From: Bacteroidota bacterium
GTDB taxonomy: Bacteria > Bacteroidota > Bacteroidia > B-17B0 > Aurantibacillaceae
Assembly (NCBI GenBank): GCA_025363015.1
Contig: JANYEQ010000045.1
Span: 1-43,608 of the forward strand
Reading direction: 5' to 3'
DNA length: 43,608 nt
Each line of letters opens with the position of its first letter. Position 1 is the stretch's first letter. Below, piece after piece: positions 7,806 to 16,692 of the stretch. The position numbers and the translations under genes were made by a program. The notes beneath the pieces are model-generated. The model ran no database searches. It worked only from the letters and a program-made list of their open reading frames with translations, and was not told the origin of the DNA.

Positions 7806-9245
7806 ATGTTATTTAAAAATAAACAGTTTATATTTATTATACTTACAATTTGTGTCAGTTTGGCTTTAATAATGCCGAGCATAGTGCAACAAGGTATGTT
7901 TATGGATGGAATACAATATGCAATTGTATCAAAAAACTTAGCTATTGGTAAAGGTACATTTTGGTTACCTTTTTTATCTGATTCGTGGAACAGACATGGT
8001 ATAAATTATTTTTTAGAACACCCACCTTTAGTTTATTTTTTACAATCGTATTTTTTTAAATTTTTCGGAAATGGATATTGTACCGAAAAAATATATAGTG
8101 TTTTTACATTTATTGTATGTGCTATACTAATAAATAAAATATGGTTGCATTTGTTTAAAAATGAACCAGAATTAATAAAATATAGTTGGTTACCTATTTT
8201 AATATGGCTAATAATACCATCGGTGCATTGGGCTTTTGTAAATAATATGCACGAAAATACAGTAAGTATTTTTGTTTTAGGTAGTATTTTATTTTCATTA
8301 AAAGCAATTAATAATTTTAAACTTTATGATGTTATTATTTCTGGTATTTTAATTTTTTGTGCTACCCTTTGTAAGGGATTACCTGGCATGTATCCATTAT
8401 TATTTTTTATTATTTATGGTTTTTGTTATGAAAATATAAATATTAAACGTGTAATAACTTATACTTTTATACTTGTAGCAATTCTAATTTTAACATACAC
8501 ATTTATTATATTATTAAATAACGAGGCATTGTTTAGCTTAAAATTTTATATACAAAATAGGCTTTTTGATAGATTAACTAACGATCATTTAGTGGAGTAT
8601 AGATTTTCAATTATTTTTTGGTTGTTTACTGACTTATTAGTGCCATTTATTTTAGTAATAGTATTACTTTTTATTTTTAAATTAAAAACATTTTTTAATT
8701 CAGGCACTATTGCTTACAAAAATGATATTTTGTTTTTTATTTTATTAGGTTTAGCAGGTGTTATTCCTTTAGCGTTTACGCATGTGCAGCGCGCAGTATA
8801 TTTTATGCCAGCTTTACCCTTATTTGCCATTGCTATAAGTTTGTTTTTAGTAAATGGTATTAGTAATTTAATATATAAAATAAATATTAACAGTAAGTTA
8901 TATATAAACAGTAATTATTTTATTTGTATTTTATGTATAGGTTTAATAACTTATAATATTTTTTTGGTTGGAAAAATAGAACGAGATGGAATTGAAATTA
9001 ATGAAGCAAATTTAATAAGTAAAGTTGTTTTAAGCGATGCCACGTTAATAGTTGAACCAGAAACATACACTAATTGGGCGCTTCAGTTTTATTTATTACG
9101 TAACCATAATATTACCATAAATTGTAATAAAGGGAGTTCAAATTTCTTTCTTTATAAAAAAAATAGTTTGCTTGATAGTACAATTAAAGTTTCAAAATTA
9201 AATTTAAACTCTACAATTTATAGTTTGTATAAAAAAAATAATTAA
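7806..9245 (+). CDS. PMT/ArnT-like (GT39/GT83-type) membrane glycosyltransferase
   Basis: A 479-residue polytopic membrane protein with about ten hydrophobic segments. The first periplasmic loop carries MFMDGIQYAIVSKNLA and, later, FLEHPPLVYFLQ. The acidic residue after the first helix and the H-P-P-L stretch are hallmarks of dolichyl/undecaprenyl-phosphate-sugar transferases (PMT_2-like). Such enzymes move a sugar from a lipid carrier onto lipid A, protein or glycan on the periplasmic side; the acceptor cannot be told here. Its stop codon overlaps the convergent GH16 gene by four bases. It has no operon partners. The family call is good; substrate unknown. Confidence 0.8.
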   Translation: MLFKNKQFIFIILTICVSLALIMPSIVQQGMFMDGIQYAIVSKNLAIGKGTFWLPFLSDSWNRHGINYFLEHPPLVYFLQSYFFKFFGNGYCTEKIYSVFTFIVCAILINKIWLHLFKNEPELIKYSWLPILIWLIIPSVHWAFVNNMHENTVSIFVLGSILFSLKAINNFKLYDVIISGILIFCATLCKGLPGMYPLLFFIIYGFCYENINIKRVITYTFILVAILILTYTFIILLNNEALFSLKFYIQNRLFDRLTNDHLVEYRFSIIFWLFTDLLVPFILVIVLLFIFKLKTFFNSGTIAYKNDILFFILLGLAGVIPLAFTHVQRAVYFMPALPLFAIAISLFLVNGISNLIYKININSKLYINSNYFICILCIGLITYNIFLVGKIERDGIEINEANLISKVVLSDATLIVEPETYTNWALQFYLLRNHNITINCNKGSSNFFLYKKNSLLDSTIKVSKLNLNSTIYSLYKKNN

Positions 9246-10474
9246 TTTGTTAAAGTATAATTAATTTTTTTATCGTAAGCTGTAATTTCTATTAAAAGGG
9301 TTTGGTTTTTAAATTCACTGTAATTAATTGTAGTTTCTCCATAAACTAAGTTTTCTCTTTTTAACTCTACTTGTTTCGTATTAATTATTCTAAACATAGC
9401 ATCGGCAGGAATTTCTTTTCCCAAAACAACTAACTGAAAGCTGTTATTTAGTAATTTTATTAATGAAACAGTAATACCTTCATTTTTATGAATAGATTTT
9501 TTACCATAAATAAATTTATTTTTAGACTTTAATTTAGAGGTATTTAAATCGTATTTTTCCTCAGATAATTTATTTACTTTAATTGGTATTGTTTGTTTCT
9601 TTAAATCATTTTTTCCATTTACCCACACTCTAATATAATCAATATCAAACCCTCCCGAATTTAAGGTGGTATCGCTTGGGCCTGGCTTAAAAGGCCCATT
9701 ATTAGAGGGTACAGCAATATTAGCCACTAATTTTTTTGGCACATTTAAACTTAAAGCGGTATAAGCAATGGGTTCGCCATTTAAGTAATATTTAATATAG
9801 TCTTTTGTCCACTCACCTGCAACAATATTATACCCCTCATTTAAATTACCTTTAAATTTTACCCAAGCGCCCCAATGTTTTTTTGCAAAAAATTCTCGGT
9901 ATTCATTTTCTTTATTGTTGGTACTATGTCTTCCTACGTGAATTTGATTTGGTTTATCTGTTTTTAATTCCATAAAATCTATTTCTTCGTTGGGTGTTCC
10001 ACCATATAACCAAAAGGCAGGCCAATAACCATTTTGTTTTGGTAGTTTAAATTTTATTTCAAAGTAACCGTATAAAAAATCATACCTACTTTGTATTAAG
10101 CCTGCGGTATATTTAAACTCGCGTTTATTTAATCCATAAAAGGTTTTACCTGCTATTATCGAGTCGTTATCGTTTATATAATCAACAATTTTTTCGTTTA
10201 CTTTTTCTTTTTTTGCATTTAAACTAAGTAAGCCGTTTTTTATAATGTGATTTTTTCCTTCGCTATAATATTGTTGTTCTTTTTGTGAATAAATAGAGCG
10301 CCCCCAACCGTAGGAAAAAATCCATTTGCCTTCATCTACTATATCGCCATTAAACTCATCGCCATCAAAGTAATTCCAAGTTACAACAGTATCTTTTTTA
10401 AATTGCCACATTACTTGGGCATTAGCAATAATACAAGTAAACAGCAGCAGTATAAATAGTTGATTTTTTTGCAT
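9242..10474 (-). CDS. Secreted glycoside hydrolase family 16 (beta-glucanase/laminarinase-like)
   Basis: A 410-residue enzyme from the ATG at 10474, which begins a signal peptide (MQKNQLFILLLFTCIIANAQ). The in-frame ATG 24 bases upstream (10498) lies within the terminator hairpin of the preceding gene, so I reject it. The GH16 domain spans about residues 20-290. The catalytic signature EIDFME places the nucleophile at E164 and the acid/base at E169, with YGYFEIKFKLP and GYWPAFWLYGG before it as expected for the jelly-roll fold. It should cut beta-1,3/1,4-linked glucans or galactans; the exact substrate is not evident. The last 110 residues are lysine-rich and end in YDKKINYTLTN. They could be a divergent sorting domain but lack YPNP, so I leave this open. 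Confidence 0.85.
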   Translation of the reverse strand: MQKNQLFILLLFTCIIANAQVMWQFKKDTVVTWNYFDGDEFNGDIVDEGKWIFSYGWGRSIYSQKEQQYYSEGKNHIIKNGLLSLNAKKEKVNEKIVDYINDNDSIIAGKTFYGLNKREFKYTAGLIQSRYDFLYGYFEIKFKLPKQNGYWPAFWLYGGTPNEEIDFMELKTDKPNQIHVGRHSTNNKENEYREFFAKKHWGAWVKFKGNLNEGYNIVAGEWTKDYIKYYLNGEPIAYTALSLNVPKKLVANIAVPSNNGPFKPGPSDTTLNSGGFDIDYIRVWVNGKNDLKKQTIPIKVNKLSEEKYDLNTSKLKSKNKFIYGKKSIHKNEGITVSLIKLLNNSFQLVVLGKEIPADAMFRIINTKQVELKRENLVYGETTINYSEFKNQTLLIEITAYDKKINYTLTN

Positions 10475-10490
10475 AAATAGTTTTAAACAA

Positions 10491-10523
10491 AAAAGCATTT
10501 TAAAGTAAATTTAAAATGCTTTT
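10491..10523 (-). terminator. Intrinsic terminator of the gene at 10553-10987
   Basis: A 14-bp perfect inverted repeat (10491-10504 with 10510-10523) with a five-base loop. Read leftwards it ends in a T-rich run, and it lies 30 bases past the stop of the small secreted protein. Only about 16 bases separate it from the GH16 start, so GH16 expression may depend on read-through or a promoter overlapping the hairpin. Confidence 0.65.
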
Positions 10524-10552
10524 AAAATGTATAATTTAATTTTTAAAAATTA

Positions 10553-10987
10553 TTAATCATCAGTAGGTTCAGGTGCAGTAGTTGCCTTGGCTTTTTTAGC
10601 TTTAATTTTGTTAATCCACATAACGTTTATTAATTCGTTATGTACCGAAATCATACTTTTACTAATGCCATTAATAATGGTACAGTTTTCGTTCGATTTA
10701 TTTTTCCAAGTGCGTTTTACCTCTTCGTAAGTCCCATCGCTTAGTAAAATAAAAAAATTAGTCACTTTTCCTTTTACAACTTGCGCTTTACCATTGTTGC
10801 AAATAGCTTTTGAACCCTGCCTGTTAGTAATAATTACATCTTCATAAATACCATCTTTTATTTCTTCAGCGCCACGGTCTTCAAACTTAGCAGCCCATTT
10901 ATTGTAGCAGTTTAATTCGGTTGCTTTTTCTTGTGAAACAGCATTTAATGCTAATAATAATAGTATAATTATACTTGAATTTTTCAT
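10553..10987 (-). CDS. Small secreted hypothetical protein
   Basis: A 144-residue protein with a signal peptide (MKNSSIIILLLLALNAVSQ). The mature part has four Cys residues (LNCYNKW, AICNNG, NENCTI region) and a beta-rich look (DGIYEDVIITNRQG, FILLSDGTYEEVKR), then an Ala/Lys/Pro-rich tail ending PEPTDD. I do not recognise the family. It is probably periplasmic, since no lipobox or sorting domain is visible. It has its own promoter upstream and a terminator downstream, so it seems to be a single-gene unit. Confidence 0.7.
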   Translation of the reverse strand: MKNSSIIILLLLALNAVSQEKATELNCYNKWAAKFEDRGAEEIKDGIYEDVIITNRQGSKAICNNGKAQVVKGKVTNFFILLSDGTYEEVKRTWKNKSNENCTIINGISKSMISVHNELINVMWINKIKAKKAKATTAPEPTDD

Positions 10988-11009
10988 CGTTTTTTAATCT
11001 TAAGAAATT

Positions 11010-11040
11010 CAAACATACAAAAAAAATTAATTATTATAAA
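11010..11040 (-). promoter_or_regulatory. Bacteroidota-type promoter for the gene at 10553-10987
   Basis: Read leftwards, TTTA (11040-11037), 19 bases, then TATGTTTG (11017-11010), an exact TAnnTTTG match. The predicted start near 11005 leaves a leader of about 17 bases. Pattern evidence only. Confidence 0.45.
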
Positions 11041-11076
11041 GCTATTTATAATAATAAAAAATATTAATTTGGCAGT

Positions 11077-12618
11077 ATGTTGGTTAAAACATTTGGATAT
11101 GCTGTACAAGGCATTAATGCTACAAAAATTACAATTGAAGTAAGCATTGGTATTGGTATAAATTTTTATTTGGTAGGTTTACCCGATAATGCCGTAAAAG
11201 AAAGTCAGCAACGCATTGATACGGCTCTAAAACAAATTGGACTTAAAATACCCGGCAAACAAATTACAGTAAATATGGCTCCTGCAGATATTCGTAAAGA
11301 AGGTTCAGCCTATGATTTACCAATAGCCATAGGTATTTTAGCAGCTAGCGAACAAATTGCTGACGTTAAAATTAAGGATTACGTAATTATGGGCGAATTA
11401 GCCTTAGATGGAGAAATACGCCCTATTAGAGGCGCGTTACCCATTGCCATTCAAGCAAAAAAAGAGGGGTTTAAAGGAATTATTTTACCCACTCAAAATG
11501 CCGATGAGGCTGCTGTTGTTGAAGGTTTAGATGTGTTGCATGCCAATAACTTGAAACAAGTAATTAATTTTTTTAACGATACAGAAACTTTACCAAAAGC
11601 TAAAATAGATTTAAACGATGCCTTTTTAACTAATTTAGAAAGTATTGAATTTGATTTTAGCGATGTAAAAGGACAAGAAAATATAAAACGTGCATTAGAA
11701 ATTGCTGCTTCGGGCGGACATAATTTAATTTTAATTGGTCCACCAGGTGCTGGTAAAACAATGCTTAGCAAACGTTTGCCAAGTATTTTACCTCCTTTAA
11801 CGGTTGATGAAGCGCTTGAAACTACTAAAATACACAGCGTTGCTGGCCGTATGGGTAAAGGTAATACTGGTTTAATTACACAGCGCCCCTTCCGCAGCCC
11901 ACACCATACTATTAGTGATATTGCTTTGGTGGGTGGCGGTAATAACCCACAACCCGGTGAAATAAGTTTAGCACATAACGGTGTTTTATTTTTAGATGAA
12001 TTACCCGAATTTAAACGTACCGTTTTAGAAGTAATGCGCCAACCTTTAGAAGATAGGGTTGTAAGCATTAGCCGTGCAAAATTTACGGTTGAATATCCCG
12101 CAAGTTTTATGCTAGTTGCCAGTATGAATCCCTGCCCTTGTGGTTTTTATAACCATCCCGAAAAAGATTGCGTATGCGCTCCAGGTGTAGTACAAAAATA
12201 TTTAAGTAAAATTAGCGGGCCGTTGTTAGATAGAATTGATTTACACGTTGAGGTAACTCCTGTGCCGTTTAGCGAATTAATTACACCACAAACTAACGAA
12301 GTAAGTAAAACCATTAGAGAGCGCGTAATTAAAGCGCGAGCGATACAAAGCTTACGCTATAAAAATGATGCCAACATACATTGTAATGCGCAAATGAGGA
12401 CCAAAGATTTAAAAATCTATTGTAGTTTAAACGACGCTAGCAATGCACTTTTAAAACAAGCCATGGAACGCTTAGGATTAAGCGCTCGTGCTTACGACCG
12501 TATTTTAAAAGTAGCACGCACCATTGCCGATTTAGATAATGAAACAAATATAGAAACCAATCACATTGCCGAAGCTATTCAGTACCGCAGTTTAGATAGA
12601 GATGGCTGGGCAGGATAA
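11077..12618 (+). CDS. yifB: YifB/ComM-family AAA+ ATPase (Mg-chelatase-like)
   Basis: A full-length 513-residue protein. The N-terminal ChlI-like domain (about 20-140, with VGLPDNAVKESQQR) precedes the AAA+ core. Walker A GPPGAGKT is at 221-228 and Walker B VLFLDE at 303-308. The Cys cluster PCPCGFYNHPEKDCVC and a C-terminal Mg_chelatase_C region with LSARAYDRILKVARTIADL follow. In the family, ComM is a hexameric helicase that promotes branch migration during natural transformation; its role in non-competent bacteria is unclear. It is the first gene of a tight run: three bases separate its stop from the sensor kinase start. Confidence 0.95.
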   Translation: MLVKTFGYAVQGINATKITIEVSIGIGINFYLVGLPDNAVKESQQRIDTALKQIGLKIPGKQITVNMAPADIRKEGSAYDLPIAIGILAASEQIADVKIKDYVIMGELALDGEIRPIRGALPIAIQAKKEGFKGIILPTQNADEAAVVEGLDVLHANNLKQVINFFNDTETLPKAKIDLNDAFLTNLESIEFDFSDVKGQENIKRALEIAASGGHNLILIGPPGAGKTMLSKRLPSILPPLTVDEALETTKIHSVAGRMGKGNTGLITQRPFRSPHHTISDIALVGGGNNPQPGEISLAHNGVLFLDELPEFKRTVLEVMRQPLEDRVVSISRAKFTVEYPASFMLVASMNPCPCGFYNHPEKDCVCAPGVVQKYLSKISGPLLDRIDLHVEVTPVPFSELITPQTNEVSKTIRERVIKARAIQSLRYKNDANIHCNAQMRTKDLKIYCSLNDASNALLKQAMERLGLSARAYDRILKVARTIADLDNETNIETNHIAEAIQYRSLDRDGWAG

Positions 12619-12621
12619 AAT

Positions 12622-14589
12622 TTGAAACAGAAAATAACATATTTATTTTTTTTAATTGTAATAAGTAATTTGTGTAAAGCACAAATTAACGAACAACAGT
12701 TTATAAAAGAATTTAATAGCTCTAATTATAAAAACAAAGTACGGTTAGTAGCTAATGCTAATTTTAACGAGATAAATACCATTTATCCAAAAATAAAAGA
12801 TTCGTTACAAATAATAAAAAAGCTTATTTATAATAATACGGAAAGTAAAGAAGCAAAATTTTTATTCGATAAAATTGAAGCAGATATTGAAATGTATAAC
12901 AGTCATTATGCAAAAGCCATTTTTATTTTAGAAAACAGTTTAAATAGCCATGCTCAAAATGTAAACGATTCTTTAAAATGCTTGGTATTACTAAAAATAT
13001 CGTTAATTAAAATACAAGATTATATAAAAGCATTTGAAGCAAATAGACTAATTGAAAAAATTATACCCAGAAAATCATCTGATTTAAAACTTAATTTTGG
13101 CGAACCTAAAAGCACACTATATAATTTACTAGGCTTAACCAACGAAGCTATTCAATGGCGCCGTAACGAGTTTAATCAGCAAACAAATAAAAGTGATACA
13201 ACTGCTACAATAAACTATTACAATGATATTGGCGTATTTTACAATCGTTTAAAAAATGTAGATAGCGCTCAATTTTATTTTTTAAAAGCTAAAACTTTAT
13301 TAAATATTAAAAAAATTCCAGCAAATAAAGTTATTTATTTTACTTTTTTTAAAGCCTTAGTAGATGGCAATTTAGGTAACAGTTATTTTATTAGTGGCGA
13401 GATACGTGCAGCCATTCCTTACATTAAAAACGATATTTATGGCAGCCTCTTATCCGATAATTTTGAAAGTGCAGCTAATGCTTACCAATTATTATCGCAA
13501 TGCTATATAAAACTAAACGAACCAAAAATAGCAAAACAATATATCGATTCGCTGAGTGGTTTGTTAAATAAAAAAGGAGTAGGTTCAAAATCTACATTAG
13601 ATTATATGCTATTAAAAGCCGATTATTATAACTTAATATCCGATTACAAAAAAGCTTCCGAAAACTATTTTTTATTTATAAAAATAAAAGATAGTATTAG
13701 TATTACCGAAAAAGAACGGCAATTAGTAAATGAAGAAGTTGCCTTTAACGTTGAACAAAAAGAAATTGAAATACTTGAAAAAAACAAAGTCTTAGAGCTA
13801 AATAGATTAAATAACGCTAAACAAAAAACATTTAAAGCCTATTTATTAACGGGTATATTATTACTAGTTACTATAATTATTTTTTTAGTATTAAATAATA
13901 GGTTTGTTAAAAAACGTGAGGCGGAACTCGAGATTAAAAACATAAAAATTAATAATCAAAATACATTAATTGAACAATCGCTAAAAGAAAAAGAATTATT
14001 AATAAAAGAAATACATCATCGCGTAAAAAATAATTTACAAATTATTACCAGTATGCTTAGCCTACAAATAGGTAAAATTTCTAACAATGAAAAAACACAA
14101 GCCATTTTGCGCGAAGCTCAGCAACGTATAAGTGCTATAGCATTAACACATCAAATGTTGTATCAAAAAGATAATTTATCACATGTTTTTTTGGGTGAGT
14201 ACATCGAAAAATTAGTTAGGCAAATTGAAAACACAATGCCTAATAGTACCATTAAATTAATGACTAATATTGAGTGTAATCAAAAAAAAGTAAGTATTGA
14301 TAACGCTGTACCATTAGGTTTATTAATAAACGAAGTACTTACCAATGCCTATAAACACGCTTTTCCTAATATAGAAAATGGTGAAATAATAGTAAGTTTA
14401 ACCGAGCAAAACTTAAATTTTAAACTTACCATATACGATAATGGCGTAGGTATACCAACTAAAATTACTGAAGCTGAAAATGTATCTATGGGTATGGAGT
14501 TAATATATATATTGGCTCAACAATTGGATGCTAATTTAATTATTGAAAATAATAATGGCACTAAATTTATTTTAGAAATAAAAAAATAA
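12622..14589 (+). CDS. TPR-containing sensor histidine kinase (HisKA_2 type)
   Basis: A 655-residue kinase starting at TTG, chosen because it begins a good signal peptide (MKQKITYLFFLIVISNLCKA) just after yifB. The periplasmic part (about 25-370) is helical and has tetratricopeptide-like repeats. A short coiled stretch leads to a transmembrane helix at about 407-427. The cytoplasmic part has the HisKA_2 motif IHHRVKNNLQ (phosphoacceptor H466 or H465), then a HATPase_c domain with NEVLTNAYKHAF and YDNGVGIP. It would sense a periplasmic signal or partner by its repeats and phosphorylate a separate regulator. No receiver gene adjoins it, so it is an orphan kinase. It lies between yifB and holA in an apparent operon, an odd setting. 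Confidence 0.88.
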   Translation: MKQKITYLFFLIVISNLCKAQINEQQFIKEFNSSNYKNKVRLVANANFNEINTIYPKIKDSLQIIKKLIYNNTESKEAKFLFDKIEADIEMYNSHYAKAIFILENSLNSHAQNVNDSLKCLVLLKISLIKIQDYIKAFEANRLIEKIIPRKSSDLKLNFGEPKSTLYNLLGLTNEAIQWRRNEFNQQTNKSDTTATINYYNDIGVFYNRLKNVDSAQFYFLKAKTLLNIKKIPANKVIYFTFFKALVDGNLGNSYFISGEIRAAIPYIKNDIYGSLLSDNFESAANAYQLLSQCYIKLNEPKIAKQYIDSLSGLLNKKGVGSKSTLDYMLLKADYYNLISDYKKASENYFLFIKIKDSISITEKERQLVNEEVAFNVEQKEIEILEKNKVLELNRLNNAKQKTFKAYLLTGILLLVTIIIFLVLNNRFVKKREAELEIKNIKINNQNTLIEQSLKEKELLIKEIHHRVKNNLQIITSMLSLQIGKISNNEKTQAILREAQQRISAIALTHQMLYQKDNLSHVFLGEYIEKLVRQIENTMPNSTIKLMTNIECNQKKVSIDNAVPLGLLINEVLTNAYKHAFPNIENGEIIVSLTEQNLNFKLTIYDNGVGIPTKITEAENVSMGMELIYILAQQLDANLIIENNNGTKFILEIKK

Positions 14590-14605
14590 TATTAAATTTT
14601 ATTGT

Positions 14606-15670
14606 GTGAAAGAAGTAAATGAAATACTATTAGATTTAAAACGAAAAATTTATAAACCTATTTATTTTTTGTGTGGCGATGAAGCCTATTACATTGATTT
14701 AATTAGCGATTATATTGAAAATAATGTTTTAGAGGAAGCCGATAGAGAGTTTAATCAAAATATAGTATATGGTAAAGATGCAGATTTGGTAAGCATTTTA
14801 GGCTTGGCAAAACAATTTCCTATGATGAGCGAATACCAAGTTGTAATTGTAAAAGAAGCTCAAAATATAAAAGAATTAAATAAAAGTGCTGGTGACGAGG
14901 TAGATACTAAAGTATCTAAAACAAATGCCAACAGCGCTACGCAGCAATTTATAAATTACATAGCTAATCCACAACCCACCACAATATTAGTATTTTGTTT
15001 TAAATACAAAAGTTTAGATAAGCGAAGTGCCATTGCTAAAGTATTAAATAAGCACGCCGTTTTTTTACAAACTTCTAAACTATACGATAGCCAAGTACCC
15101 GATTGGATTAGTAATTATGTGAAAGATAAAGGTTACAGCATTAACCCAAAAGCATCGTTTTTATTAGCCGAATTTTTAGGAAATGATTTAAGTAAAATTA
15201 CAAACGAAATAAATAAATTAGTAATAAACATACCTGCTGGAAAGGAAATTACACCCGACTTGGTACAAGATAACATTGGTATTAGTAAAGATTTTAATGT
15301 GTTTGAGCTACAAGATGCGCTCGCAAAAAAAAATATTTTAAAAGCTAACCAAATTATAAATTATTTTTCGGCTAACGAAAAGGAGCATCCTTCGGTATTA
15401 ATTATAAGTTCGTTATATAGCTATTACGCAAAAATTTTAAAATACCATTTTATACCCGATAAAAGTAAATTTGCCGCGGCTCAAGCTTTGGGTGTTAACC
15501 CTTTTTTTGTGGATGGCTATGCAAAAGCAGCACAAAACTATAACACCAATAAATTAAAACTAATTTTTACGTATTTAAAAGAAACCGATTTAAAAACCAA
15601 AGGGGTAAATAATAGCGGTATTAATAATGGCCAACTTTTAAAAGAATTAATATTTAAAATTTTGCATTAA
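14606..15670 (+). CDS. holA: DNA polymerase III subunit delta
   Basis: A 354-residue protein, normal length for HolA, starting at GTG 16 bases after the kinase stop. It opens with IYKPIYFLCGDEAYYID, the family's N-terminal AAA-like nucleotide fold without a working Walker A. It then has SILGLAKQFPMMSEYQVVIVKEAQ, the central QDNIGISKDFNVFELQDAL segment and an all-helical C-terminal collar domain (ALGVNPFFVDGYAKAA). Delta is the wrench of the clamp loader that opens the beta sliding clamp on DNA. The gene is essential in most bacteria and probably shares a transcript with the upstream kinase and yifB. Confidence 0.92.
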   Translation: MKEVNEILLDLKRKIYKPIYFLCGDEAYYIDLISDYIENNVLEEADREFNQNIVYGKDADLVSILGLAKQFPMMSEYQVVIVKEAQNIKELNKSAGDEVDTKVSKTNANSATQQFINYIANPQPTTILVFCFKYKSLDKRSAIAKVLNKHAVFLQTSKLYDSQVPDWISNYVKDKGYSINPKASFLLAEFLGNDLSKITNEINKLVINIPAGKEITPDLVQDNIGISKDFNVFELQDALAKKNILKANQIINYFSANEKEHPSVLIISSLYSYYAKILKYHFIPDKSKFAAAQALGVNPFFVDGYAKAAQNYNTNKLKLIFTYLKETDLKTKGVNNSGINNGQLLKELIFKILH

Positions 15671-15865
15671 GTAATATTAGTTAAAGTTTTTAAACAATTG
15701 TAGTTGCAGAATTTTAATTAAGAGTAATATTAATTATACATATAGTTTTTTATAGCATAGGATTTTTCAGTTTCTGTAAACGAATTATAGATATACTAAA
15801 AATTGGCTTTCTGTTATAGCAAACAAATTAAATCAATACCTTTGGTTTGATTGCTATGGTTACTT

Positions 15866-16362
15866 TTAATTATTTTTTGTTGTATTTCTATGATTTTTCT
15901 CAGGTAATTCATTTAGAGGAAATTGTTTTTCGAAAAAATTATTTTTGGTAAAATCCATTTCAATAAACAACTTACCCATATTATACATATCTCTTTTAAA
16001 GCGTTCCAAAAAAAAGCCCTTCTTGTAAAAATCGTATTTTAATAACGTATCTTGAAAGAAAAAATCATCAAAAAATGGTGTATTTGAAAAAGGATATTGT
16101 ATTTGGAATTGATTTCTAAATTTATTAAACATACTATCGGCTAAGTGGGCGTTATTTTTATATTAGAATAATAATATGAATAAGTTGAATCATACTTAAT
16201 TAAATTTCCATTCTTCTCAAACTCCTTATTTACGCTAATATTTTTTTTGGGGAGATTAGAATTTAGTTCATTCTGATTTTTGGGTTCATCTTTTTTTGTT
16301 TGCGCATTGCAGCTACTAAATAATAACATAAGAGTAATGTTCAATAACTTAACTGTTCTCAT
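15866..16362 (-). pseudogene. Lipoprotein gene split by a one-base frameshift
   Basis: Two adjoining leftward frames read as one protein. The first (16362-16141) starts with a lipoprotein signal (LLNITLMLLFSSC, lipidated Cys at residue 18), then a polar linker and KYDSTYSYYYSNIK, before stopping at TAG. The second (15866-16132) carries FNTPFFDDFFF-like text: NTPFFDDFFFQDTLLKYDF, then KGFFLERFKRDM. One extra base in the A run near 16152-16157 (minus-strand AAAAA) would read SNIKNNAHLADSMFNKF and join them into about 165 residues. The Phe-rich FFDDFFF...KYDFYKKGFF pattern resembles uncharacterised Bacteroidota lipoproteins I have seen. A recent mutation, phase variation or an assembly error in the homopolymer are all possible. 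Confidence 0.65.
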
Positions 16363-16692
16363 ATGCTTAGTTTTTAATTGTTAAACAATTTAGAATTATT
16401 TTTTAAGAAAAAATTATCAATAACTTTTAGTGAGAATAATTATCTGGCTTTTAAAAATACTGCATTAAGCAAAAGGTAATAATTAATCCTGCTGCCAATC
16501 CTTCAAAAAATAAAACACCAGTTATTATAATTGGATTTAAGTATATATGAAACAAACTATTTTGCCCTAATATTTGAGTGTAAAAAACTGTGTAAATTCC
16601 AGTTATCTTCAAAAAAGTATTCTAGTAAATAATTTTATAATGTAATTTAATGTTGTACATTCGTTATACATATATATTTAATAAAAAAAACA
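16363..16692. other. 330-base intergenic region, AT-rich
   Basis: It lies between the start of the leftward lipoprotein gene and the start of the rightward Omp28-like gene, so it must hold promoters for both. Candidates are poor: TTG at 16653-16655 and TATATTTA at 16673-16680 are separated by only 17 bases, short of the usual 19-21. The one coding candidate is a short leftward hydrophobic frame at 16451-16612, listed separately. I see no RNA gene or strong hairpin. Confidence 0.5.
16451..16612 (-). CDS. Possible small membrane protein (53 residues, TTG start)
   Basis: A leftward frame with a TTG start at 16612-16610 and stop at 16451-16453. It is strongly hydrophobic, with two segments, around IYLNPIIITGVLFF and EGLAAGLIITFCLMQYF. 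It has no ATG, no clear promoter and no recognised family. It could be a small membrane protein, a remnant of a longer one, or chance in AT-rich DNA; a second frame over the same bases also looks passable. Low confidence. Confidence 0.28.
   Translation of the reverse strand: MKITGIYTVFYTQILGQNSLFHIYLNPIIITGVLFFEGLAAGLIITFCLMQYF

Noticed and set aside
11493-12068. 191-codon leftward frame inside yifB
   Set aside because: It lies wholly within a clearly recognised gene on the other strand and has no family motifs; it is a shadow of that gene's codon use.
15671-15865. tRNA or structured RNA between holA and the split lipoprotein gene
   Set aside because: I saw no cloverleaf or conserved tRNA arms; only a weak inverted repeat around 15832-15855 (aatcaa/ttgatt), which may be a poor terminator.
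16653-16680. Promoter for Omp28-like copy 1 (TTG ... TATATTTA)
   Set aside because: The gap between the two elements is 17 bases, shorter than the 19-21 seen at the better promoters in this window, and the last base is A instead of G.
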